A stretch of DNA of 64,000 nt, from assembly GCA_019636835.1 (NCBI GenBank), contig JAHBWU010000002.1, positions 62,001 through 126,000 of the forward strand. The letters run 5' to 3'. The notes under the pieces are model-generated. The model ran no database searches, was not told where the DNA came from, and saw only the letters and a list, made by a program, of their open reading frames with translations. The translations under genes were made by a program, and so were the position numbers. Positions 24,396-31,361 of the stretch are shown piece after piece. Source of the DNA: Nitrospira sp. (GTDB lineage Bacteria; Nitrospirota; Nitrospiria; Nitrospirales; Nitrospiraceae). Each line of letters opens with the position of its first letter. Position 1 is the stretch's first letter.

Positions 24396-24949
24396 ACTCC
24401 AAAGACATAGTTTTGCTTGTTATGGATGAATATGGAGGTTCAATGTCTGGGAAAACCCTTCTTCAGAAAGTTTGCTATTTTGCTGAAGTTGCTCTCAACA
24501 TGGGTGTGCCTTTCAAGGCACATCACTATGGCCCATATTCACCAACAATCGAAGAGTCGGTGGGTGAACTAAAGGAGCTTGGTTTTATTGAAGAACATAC
24601 AGTTGGTTTTGGAGTTTCCAATCCCTCTGGATTTGGAGAATTGCGCAGATATGACTACCGTCTAACAGATGATGGCCGAAAGGTCGTTGAAGATTTAAAG
24701 AGTAAGAAACGAGTGGAAGCCAAAAGTATTAGTGGTCTGGTTGAACGAATAAAAAAAAGCGGTAATCCTGATTACTTCGAGTTATCGATTGCTGCCAAAA
24801 GTTACTTTATTTTAAGAAAACAGAATAAGCCTATGACAAATTCTGAGATCGAGAAGGAAGCTCAGAAGCTTGGATGGCCTTTGCAGGAAGGAAGCGTTCA
24901 AAAAGCGATCCACCTACTGCAAGGGCTCAAGCTTGTTACGAGTAATTAA
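24392..24949 (+). CDS. YwgA-like protein paired with the HD phosphohydrolase
   Basis: A 185-aa protein of the YwgA-like group. The N-terminal domain reads SGKTLLQKVCYFAE, then FKAHHYGPYSPTIEESVGELKELGFI, followed by a YRLTDDGRK strand-turn, a winged-helix-like pattern. The C-terminal half is helical, ending in a second possible winged helix. From memory, a ywgA-type gene also neighbours the HD gene ywfO in Bacillus, which suggests a functional pair. It overlaps the HD gene by four bases (ATGA) and shares its low G+C. The role is unknown; a regulator or partner of the phosphohydrolase is likely. Confidence 0.65.
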   Translation: MNSKDIVLLVMDEYGGSMSGKTLLQKVCYFAEVALNMGVPFKAHHYGPYSPTIEESVGELKELGFIEEHTVGFGVSNPSGFGELRRYDYRLTDDGRKVVEDLKSKKRVEAKSISGLVERIKKSGNPDYFELSIAAKSYFILRKQNKPMTNSEIEKEAQKLGWPLQEGSVQKAIHLLQGLKLVTSN

Positions 24950-25024
24950 AGGGTTGCTTCCCGAGAGGCTGTTCCACCTCAAGCTGTGACCTTTCTTCGT
25001 TTCTTTTCTTGCTAGGATATCCAC

Positions 25025-27031
25025 ATGAACGCGGTGATGAATCTGCTCTGGGTCCTGCTTGCTATCCTTGGCACTGTGGCCTTTGCCCATGTTACGGGCG
25101 CCGTTAATCCTCATGAAAAAGTAAACGGTCTCTGGCTCGTCGTGGCGGCGGCCTGCATCTATGTGCTGGCTTATCGGTTCTATGGAAGATGGCTGGCCAA
25201 GCGTGTCGTTGAACTGAACAACCAGCATGTGACGCCGGCGGTGCGGTTGAATGACGGCGTCAATTTTCATCCCACGAATAAGGTCGTCCTCTTCGGCCAC
25301 CACTTCGCGGCGATTGCCGGGGCCGGGCCCTTGCTTGGGCCGGTCTTGGCTGCGCAATTCGGATTCATGCCGGGGTTTCTCTGGCTGGTGATTGGGGCAG
25401 TGCTGGCCGGGGCGGTGCAGGATTTCATCATCCTGGTGGCTTCCATGAGGCGCAATGGGCGTTCGCTCCCTGAGATTGCGCACGATGAATTGGGCTCCAT
25501 TACCGGCACGGCGACGGCGGTGGCGGTCCTCTTTATTGTCGTCGTCGCGTTGGCGGGTTTGGGGTTCGCCGTTGTGAATGCCCTTTACCACAATGCTTGG
25601 GGCACGTTTACGATCGCCATGACGATTCCCATCGGCTTCTTCATGGGCTTCTATCTCCAGCGGTTTCGCCCAGGCGCGATTGCGGAGGTGTCGGTGTTCG
25701 GGATCGTTCTATTACTGGCAGCAGTGTTCTTCGGCCGCGTGGTGGCCCAATCATCCTATGCGTGGCTCTTCGAATTCGATAAACCGGCGCTCGTCTGGCT
25801 CTTGGCCGGTTATGGTTTTCTCGCCTCAGTGTTGCCGGGATGGATGTTGTTGGTGCCGCGTGGCTATCTCTCGACCTTCATGAAGCTCGGGGTCGTCCTT
25901 CTGCTCGGGTTCGGCGTGGTCCTCATGGCGCCGACGATCGAGATGCCGCGCGTGACGACCTTCGCCAATGGCGGCGGGCCCATTATTCCGGGCACGCTCT
26001 TCCCCTTTCTCTTCATTACGATTGCCTGCGGGGCCATCTCAGGCTTCCACTCGTTGGTCTCATCCGGCACGACGCCCAAGATGATCGAGCAGGAGTCACA
26101 GGCGGTGGTGGGGTATGCCGCGATGCTGCTGGAAAGTTTCGTCGGTGTCATGGCGTTGATTGCGGCCTCGGTGCTGATTCCTGGCGATTATCTGGCGATT
26201 AATACGACGTTGAGTTTGGATGCGCTGGTGGCCATGGGTTTTGCACCGTCTCGAATTGCTGAATTGTCACAGATGGTCGAAGTGGATGTGGCAGGTCGCC
26301 CCGGCGGGGCCGTGTCGTTGGCGGTGGGGATGGCGTCCATCTTTTCGGCGTTGCCTGGTATGTCTGGCTGGATGGCCTATTGGTATCAATTTGCGCTGGT
26401 GTTCGAGGCGTTGTTTATTCTCACGACGATCGATACGGGCACGCGCGTGGCGCGGTATCTCATTCAAGAAATGGCCGGGCGGGTTTATGCGCCCTTTCGC
26501 CGAATGAACTGGGTGCCGGGCGTTATGTTGAGCAGTGGTCTGGTCGTGGGAGCCTGGGCCTATTTGATCGGAACAGGGAGCATTTCGACGATTTGGCCGA
26601 TGTTCGGTGCGGCGAATCAACTGCTGGGGATGCTGGCGCTCTGCATTGGGACGACGGTGTTGATCAAGATGTGGAAGTCACCCTATCTCTGGGTGACGGC
26701 GCTGCCGATGCTTTTCGTGGGCATGATTACATTGACCGGATCTTATGAAATGTTTTGGATGTTCTTGAAGAAAGCCGGAACCTTGGCGGCGGGACAGGCC
26801 TTTGCTCTCTACCTGGACGCGGTGTTGGTGGCACTGGTCGCGGTGCTGGGCTTGATTGTCTTGAGCGACAGTGTCAGGCAGTGGTATGGCTACGTAGTCT
26901 TGAAGAAGCCGTTTACGTCAAGTGAAGTCGTCGTGACGGCAGGCGGCGGGACTGTTGGGCGAATGCAAACTGCGATTCATCGTGATGAAGAGAAGGGGTT
27001 TAAACTACCGCACGGAACAGGGTGCTGTTAG
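25025..27031 (+). CDS. cstA: CstA family carbon starvation transporter
   Basis: A 668-aa membrane protein with about 16 to 18 hydrophobic segments. The family blocks are clear: FHPTNKVVLFGHHFAAIAGAGPLLGP near residues 80-105, GAVQDFIILVASMRRNGRSLPEIA near 136-158 and FHSLVSSGTTPKM near 341. CstA and its relatives import pyruvate and possibly peptides, often under carbon limitation. It starts at an ATG with AGGA seven bases upstream. The gene returns to the G+C-rich composition of the chromosome after the A/T-rich pair upstream. No regulator or small accessory (YbdD-like) gene is adjacent. An inverted-repeat element begins right after its stop. Confidence 0.93.
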   Translation: MNAVMNLLWVLLAILGTVAFAHVTGAVNPHEKVNGLWLVVAAACIYVLAYRFYGRWLAKRVVELNNQHVTPAVRLNDGVNFHPTNKVVLFGHHFAAIAGAGPLLGPVLAAQFGFMPGFLWLVIGAVLAGAVQDFIILVASMRRNGRSLPEIAHDELGSITGTATAVAVLFIVVVALAGLGFAVVNALYHNAWGTFTIAMTIPIGFFMGFYLQRFRPGAIAEVSVFGIVLLLAAVFFGRVVAQSSYAWLFEFDKPALVWLLAGYGFLASVLPGWMLLVPRGYLSTFMKLGVVLLLGFGVVLMAPTIEMPRVTTFANGGGPIIPGTLFPFLFITIACGAISGFHSLVSSGTTPKMIEQESQAVVGYAAMLLESFVGVMALIAASVLIPGDYLAINTTLSLDALVAMGFAPSRIAELSQMVEVDVAGRPGGAVSLAVGMASIFSALPGMSGWMAYWYQFALVFEALFILTTIDTGTRVARYLIQEMAGRVYAPFRRMNWVPGVMLSSGLVVGAWAYLIGTGSISTIWPMFGAANQLLGMLALCIGTTVLIKMWKSPYLWVTALPMLFVGMITLTGSYEMFWMFLKKAGTLAAGQAFALYLDAVLVALVAVLGLIVLSDSVRQWYGYVVLKKPFTSSEVVVTAGGGTVGRMQTAIHRDEEKGFKLPHGTGCC

Positions 27032-27035
27032 GGAG

Positions 27036-27162
27036 GGCGAGAGGCAGGCTAGTTGATCTCCCGTGCTCCCGGAGTGCGCACGCAAGGTAGATCAGGATTT
27101 TTGAAACTAAGGGCGGTGCTCCCTCCATGGGCGCAATAGGAGATCAACCAGGCTGCCTCGCC
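27036..27162. repeat. Intergenic inverted-repeat element, copy 3
   Basis: The arms 27036-27061 and 27139-27162 are complementary except for a 2-base bulge and two mismatches. They enclose 77 bases. The first 21 inner bases match copy 2 at 17 positions, and GCGCAATA precedes the right arm exactly as in copy 2. As with copy 2, the element begins about five bases after a stop codon and ends about 30 bases before the next start, leaving that gene's ribosome binding site free. Confidence 0.75.
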
Positions 27163-27191
27163 AAGGTGGGTGGAACAGAGAGGAGGAGATT

Positions 27192-27689
27192 GTGGCTGAT
27201 CAGTTTTCATTTGATGTCGTATCGGAAGTGAATATGCAGGAGTTGAAGAACGCACTGGATCAGGCGATGAAGGAGATTAAGCAGCGGTTTGACTTCAAGG
27301 ACTCAAAGACTGAGATCACGCTGAAGGAAAAGGAAAAAGAGTTGGTCGTCGTCTCCGATGATGAGTATAAGCTGAAGGCGGTTCAGGAGATCATCAAGGC
27401 CAAATGTGTGAAACGCGGCGTATCGCTGAAAGCGTTCACGCAGGGCGCGATCGAGCCGGCGCTGAGTGGTACGGTGCGGCAGGTGGCGAAGATTCAAAGT
27501 GGCTTGGCCTCGGACAAGGCCAAGGAGATCACGAAGGCGGTCAAGGATTCAAAGTTGAAAGTCCAAGCGCAGATTCAGGGCGAGCAAGTGCGAGTGCTGG
27601 GCAAGAGCAAGGATGAACTACAGTCCGCAATCGCCTTTTTGAAAGGCAAGGATTTTGGGATCGATCTGCAGTTTATGAACTATCGCTAG
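27192..27689 (+). CDS. yajQ: YajQ family nucleotide-binding protein
   Basis: A 165-aa protein matching the whole YajQ family (UPF0234): SFDVVSEVNMQELKNALDQA at the N-terminus, FDFKDSKTEI, then CVKRGVSLKAF, VRQVAKIQSGL and a GKSKDELQSAI-type C-terminus. Homologues bind cyclic-di-GMP and some act with a transcription factor; others were reported to bind tRNA or nucleotides. The GTG start has a strong AGGAGGAG site. It adds a further possible cyclic-di-GMP receptor to the five PilZ proteins of the window. Confidence 0.92.
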   Translation: MADQFSFDVVSEVNMQELKNALDQAMKEIKQRFDFKDSKTEITLKEKEKELVVVSDDEYKLKAVQEIIKAKCVKRGVSLKAFTQGAIEPALSGTVRQVAKIQSGLASDKAKEITKAVKDSKLKVQAQIQGEQVRVLGKSKDELQSAIAFLKGKDFGIDLQFMNYR

Positions 27690-27706
27690 ACAGTGTGTAA
27701 CCCCTC

Positions 27707-28723
27707 ATGCGAAACCTCGTTGCGGCCTTCGTTCTCGCGGCCACTCTCTTCGGCTGCAATCGCAGCGATGCAATCGTCGTCATTCAACTCCATCCCAAGA
27801 ATCCCGATATCATCTATGTGGCGACGAACGACTATATCTATAAGACCCGTGATGGCGGGCAGACATGGACGAATCTATCCAAAGGAATGAGTCACTCCCG
27901 TGTGATCGCCATGGCAATCGATCCTGTTTATCCGGCGACGGTCTATGCAGGCACGAAGGGCGATGCCGTCTACAAGAGCCATGATGGGGGGCAGCGCTGG
28001 GTCTCGATGCGTTCCGGGCTTGATGATGCGACGATAACCTCGGTCGTGAACCAGCTTCTCTTCGACCCTGCCGATGCACAGCACATCTTTCTTGCTACGA
28101 CGATGGGTGTGTTCGAGACAAAAAACGGCGGCGAGCAATGGACGAAGAAAATGGAGGGGATGAAAGAAGTAGTGATGGTCGTGACGCTGGGCATGGATCC
28201 GACCAGGCCGTCCATTCTGTACGCGGGTACCAGCGGCGGCGTCTACAAGTCGATCGACCAAGCCAGCCATTGGGAGAAAGTGAACAACGGGCTGGTTCCA
28301 CCGAACATGCTGAAAACGTCGCGGGCGCTGAACGTCACCTCGATCTTGGTGGATCCATACGAGCCCGATACCGTCTATGCGGCCACGCTCGCGGGGCTGT
28401 ATAAATCAACTGACGCGGCCAAGGCTTGGAAGCGAATCGGAGAGTCGCTTGCCGATCAGATGATCGTTGCAATGATGCTCGATCGAACGCGTCGAGGGGT
28501 AATCTACATCGCGGGGAGAGATGGAGTGCATCGAAGCGAAGATGCCGGCGCGACATGGAAGTTGGTCAACAGCGGGTTTGTGACCACCAACATCAGAACA
28601 ATTGCCCAAAGTGCAACGGATTCAAAAGTCTTCTATGCCGGCACAAACGGCAGCGGTTTGTATCGCAGCAACGATGCTGGGGAGACTTGGGAGCAGATGC
28701 CGGCGGTCGGGGATAAGCCGTAA
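27707..28723 (+). CDS. Beta-propeller lipoprotein with BNR/YCF48-like repeats
   Basis: A 338-aa protein with a lipoprotein signal peptide whose lipobox ends at Cys17 (TLFGC). The mature part holds seven copies of a repeat ending in S-x-D-x-G-x-x-W, for example YKTRDGGQTW, YKSHDGGQRW and YRSNDAGETW, separated by about 45 residues and each preceded by a DP(x)n-YAGT strand. This is the sialidase (BNR)/sortilin-type propeller, probably seven-bladed. It should be anchored to the envelope. Such propellers bind proteins or carbohydrates; the ligand is unknown. It lies 17 bases after yajQ but looks unrelated to it. Confidence 0.8.
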   Translation: MRNLVAAFVLAATLFGCNRSDAIVVIQLHPKNPDIIYVATNDYIYKTRDGGQTWTNLSKGMSHSRVIAMAIDPVYPATVYAGTKGDAVYKSHDGGQRWVSMRSGLDDATITSVVNQLLFDPADAQHIFLATTMGVFETKNGGEQWTKKMEGMKEVVMVVTLGMDPTRPSILYAGTSGGVYKSIDQASHWEKVNNGLVPPNMLKTSRALNVTSILVDPYEPDTVYAATLAGLYKSTDAAKAWKRIGESLADQMIVAMMLDRTRRGVIYIAGRDGVHRSEDAGATWKLVNSGFVTTNIRTIAQSATDSKVFYAGTNGSGLYRSNDAGETWEQMPAVGDKP

Positions 28724-28731
28724 GGATTGGA

Positions 28732-29844
28732 CTATCTTTTCCGGCTGTTCAAGTCGGAATCTCCAATAGAAGCACCGACTCCGCGTCGCGGAAGAGTGGA
28801 AGTTCCTTCACGATTTTGCGCGCTCTCTACTTCGAATCCAGTGCTGCTGGACATGGAGGTGTCTTGTATATCCGTTCCCGGCCGATGCGGGAGTCGGCTG
28901 TCATGAACATCATCCCCTCTCCTTGGACGAAGTGATTCTCCCACATTACTATAGGGAGATACCGAGGCTCCGATGTCTGCGCCAAAGTTAGCGTTCAGTT
29001 TGGTGTCCTCGATATCACCGCCGATTCGTGAACGCAACGTCGTGTCTTGAATCTCCATGCCTGTCGGCGCTGAGGATGGCGGCTTTTTGGACTTGAATTC
29101 TTTCTTAATCGCGTCTTCTTCCTCTTGGATCTGCAGTGTGGCCCGGCCGCTCCTTTCGTAGTCGACTTGGCTCAGACCTTGTTGCGCTTCGTTCAACTTC
29201 TCCAGGCGCTCTTTGAGACGAACCAGGTCTTGACGAGCGCGTGCGACCGTACCGACGATCTCGCTGAGTGTATACTGGCGAGCGAATGTGCCAAGTTTCG
29301 GAGCCGCTCCGGGCCCGCCGAATAAGCCGCCGTTTCCACTTCCATTGCCTGGCCCAGTGCCTGGGCTGCCGTCTGCCCTGCTGCCAATCCCGAATCCCGT
29401 CGAGTTGTAGATGCCTTTTTGTTGAACCGCCTTGAGAATATGGTTGGCCTCGTCGATCAAATCGACGATTTCTGCCGGGGCGTCATTATCGGTCAAGCAA
29501 CATGAGAGGAACGTCCTGTAGCGGTCGGAAAATTTCGATGCTGCATTCTGCAATTCCACGATTTTTATCGGATCGCGGTCAGGGAGATCAAACCCCTGTC
29601 GGCGTGCACTTTCCTGGAAAGATTCTGCCGCATGTTGGTCGTAGAGAGGCTCACAGCCCGAGCTCTTTTTCGTTGAAATCTGCTGGTCAGGTGTCTTGCT
29701 CGAACACCAATAGACCGGTGCCGGTTGGTTGAGACGATTATCAGGATTGAAGTCTTTCGCCCCGGCCTGTTCTAAGCAGAAGGATAGAACGATGAGGTAC
29801 AGGAACGGTTTTGCGTATGAGGAAGCCGAATAGCATTTAGACAT
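28732..29844 (-). CDS. Secreted protein with degenerate C-terminal repeats, function unknown
   Basis: A 370-aa protein with a signal peptide (hydrophobic core FLYLIVLSFCLE, cleavage near AGA). The first half holds six cysteines, a Gly/Pro/Asn-rich linker (about residues 150-180) and a charged, coiled-coil-like helix (about 200-245). The last 110 residues are made of about six imperfect 13-residue repeats of the form G-x-(D/E)-I-x-D-(T/S)-x-(L/M)-x-S. I recognise no family. It faces the propeller lipoprotein gene convergently with eight bases between them. An envelope structural or adhesive role is possible but unproven. Confidence 0.65.
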   Translation of the reverse strand: MSKCYSASSYAKPFLYLIVLSFCLEQAGAKDFNPDNRLNQPAPVYWCSSKTPDQQISTKKSSGCEPLYDQHAAESFQESARRQGFDLPDRDPIKIVELQNAASKFSDRYRTFLSCCLTDNDAPAEIVDLIDEANHILKAVQQKGIYNSTGFGIGSRADGSPGTGPGNGSGNGGLFGGPGAAPKLGTFARQYTLSEIVGTVARARQDLVRLKERLEKLNEAQQGLSQVDYERSGRATLQIQEEEDAIKKEFKSKKPPSSAPTGMEIQDTTLRSRIGGDIEDTKLNANFGADIGASVSPYSNVGESLRPRRGDDVHDSRLPHRPGTDIQDTSMSSSTGFEVESAQNREGTSTLPRRGVGASIGDSDLNSRKR

Positions 29845-30039
29845 GAAAGCATTCTCTAATTGAAATCCCTTGAAGTCAACGAAACTCTACGAGTTGGTGG
29901 CTAGGAAAGTATCGGTACCTATTCATGGGATCAGGTATGCAACCGAAGAACATTGGTTGAATGCGGGCCTGCTACCTGTGGCGGTGTATACCCTCTCCTG
30001 CACTTGATTTAGTAGCTCGCTAAGTTACTGAAAAGTCTG

Positions 30040-30067
30040 TTGACAACGAAAAATGCGAGAGTATACT
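30040..30067 (+). promoter_or_regulatory. Sigma-70 promoter of the dcw operon
   Basis: A perfect TTGACA (30040-30045) and TATACT (30062-30067) are separated by 16 bases. The expected start is near 30074, just before a three-copy direct repeat and 23 bases before the rsmH start codon. Confidence 0.7.
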
Positions 30068-30076
30068 TCGTCTGGC

Positions 30077-30102
30077 GTGGGTAAAAGTGGAGGCTAGTGG
30101 GT
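30077..30102 (+). promoter_or_regulatory. MraZ-box-like direct repeats at the head of the dcw operon
   Basis: Three hexamers, GTGGGT, GTGGAG and GTGGGT, begin at 30077, 30087 and 30097, exactly 10 bases apart. MraZ binds three or four TGGGN repeats spaced by 5 bases, upstream of its own gene at the head of dcw operons. Here the boxes lie in the 5' leader of rsmH; the middle copy forms its ribosome binding site and the last contains its GTG start. Confidence 0.6.
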
Positions 30103-31029
30103 AATAGTATTGACCATGAAAACTTGCATGTTCCAGTGCTTGGGCAGCAAGTTGTTTATTGGCTTATTTCTGATCGATCAGCCACTATTTTGGATTGTAC
30201 GGTGGGATATGGTGGGCATGCAGAAATGCTCCTAGCATCTAGTCCAGCTAAAACTACGGTCATAGGGCTAGACCAAGATTCTCAGGCCATTGATTTCTGT
30301 CGACGGCGTTTGAATCGCTTTGGAGACCGTATTGTGTTGCGACAAGGAAATTATCGCGACTTGAAGGCGCACCTTGCTGAAACTGGCATCGCAACAGTCG
30401 ATGGCGTGCTTTTTGATTTTGGGGTTTCATCTCCCCAGTTGGACGATCCGTCGCGAGGGTTCAGCTTTCAGCGGGAAGGTCCGCTTGATATGCGTATGGA
30501 CCAAACGATCGGGAAAACTGCGGCCGATCTGGTCAACTGTAGTCCTGAGCACGAGCTCGCGGACATAATCTTCCAGTATGGAGAGGAGCGATATGCCAGG
30601 CGAATAGCTCGAGCCATTGTGCAGGAAAGGCAATGCCGTCCAGTCGAGACCACAGGAGCACTCGTTTCCATCATCGCTCGGTCTGTACCGGCGTCTTATC
30701 GACACGGACGGATCCATTGCGCAACGCGGACATTTCAGGCGCTTCGCATCGCGGTGAATCATGAACTGGATTTTTTGGAGTCGTCGCTTCGAGATGCAAC
30801 CGAAGTGCTGGCCTCCGGCGGGAGAATCTGCGCCATCTCCTTTCATTCTCTCGAAGATCGTATCGTCAAGCACACGTTCCGATCCCTCTCGCAAGGCCCG
30901 GAAGCCACCCTTTCCATACTTACCAAGAAACCGGTCCTTCCTTCTCAGGAAGAATGTGAAGCGAATCCCCGATCGCGAAGCGCCAAATTACGAGTCGCTG
31001 AACGTCAACCCAAGATGGGGACTTTATGA
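30097..31029 (+). CDS. rsmH: 16S rRNA (cytosine-1402-N4)-methyltransferase
   Basis: A 310-aa RsmH (MraW) protein that methylates C1402 in the ribosomal P site. The AdoMet fold shows DCTVGYGGHAEMLL, then GLDQDSQAI, VDGVLFDFGVSSPQLDDPSRGFSF and the C-terminal GGRICAISFHSLEDRIVKHTF. The GTG start lies inside the third MraZ-box-like repeat with GTGGAGG upstream. It is the first gene of the dcw operon, where mraZ normally precedes it; no mraZ is present here. It overlaps ftsL by four bases. Confidence 0.93.
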   Translation: MGNSIDHENLHVPVLGQQVVYWLISDRSATILDCTVGYGGHAEMLLASSPAKTTVIGLDQDSQAIDFCRRRLNRFGDRIVLRQGNYRDLKAHLAETGIATVDGVLFDFGVSSPQLDDPSRGFSFQREGPLDMRMDQTIGKTAADLVNCSPEHELADIIFQYGEERYARRIARAIVQERQCRPVETTGALVSIIARSVPASYRHGRIHCATRTFQALRIAVNHELDFLESSLRDATEVLASGGRICAISFHSLEDRIVKHTFRSLSQGPEATLSILTKKPVLPSQEECEANPRSRSAKLRVAERQPKMGTL

Positions 31030-31361
31030 AGACCGTCGCTGTTTTTGTAGGACTCTGTCTCGTGTTTGTGTTTGTGTGGGAACGCGTAGACGTGGTTCGG
31101 GTCGGTTATCAAATCGAGCGGTTGAAGCGTGACAAAACGGTGCTGGAACGTCAACGAGATGAGCTCCGCGTCAAGGTTTCCGCTTTAAGTGCCTCCGACC
31201 GGATCGCGAAATTGGCGACTGAAAAACTCGGCATGAGTCTGCCTCAGCAAGGGCAGATCATTGTGGTTCAGTCCAGGCCAAGTACTGTCCGTCCCTCATC
31301 AGACGTTGTTCCGGTTGAGCTGAAAGTCGCCAAGAATTATCTTCCCAGCGGGAGGTTCTAG
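31026..31361 (+). CDS. ftsL: Cell division protein FtsL
   Basis: A 111-aa bitopic protein with a short N-terminus, one membrane helix (TVAVFVGLCLVFVFVW) and a periplasmic coiled coil rich in Arg, Glu and Leu (about residues 27-65), ending in the ATEKLGMSLP motif common to FtsL. FtsL scaffolds the FtsQLB complex that activates FtsW and FtsI. It is identified mainly by position between rsmH and ftsI, since FtsL sequences are poorly conserved. It overlaps both neighbours by four bases and one base. Confidence 0.85.
   Translation: MKTVAVFVGLCLVFVFVWERVDVVRVGYQIERLKRDKTVLERQRDELRVKVSALSASDRIAKLATEKLGMSLPQQGQIIVVQSRPSTVRPSSDVVPVELKVAKNYLPSGRF

Noticed and set aside
29845-30096. Search for an mraZ gene or remnant before rsmH
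   Set aside because: No frame in the 252 bases resembles MraZ, and the space is too small for the normal length of about 150 aa. Only the promoter and the direct repeats are present.
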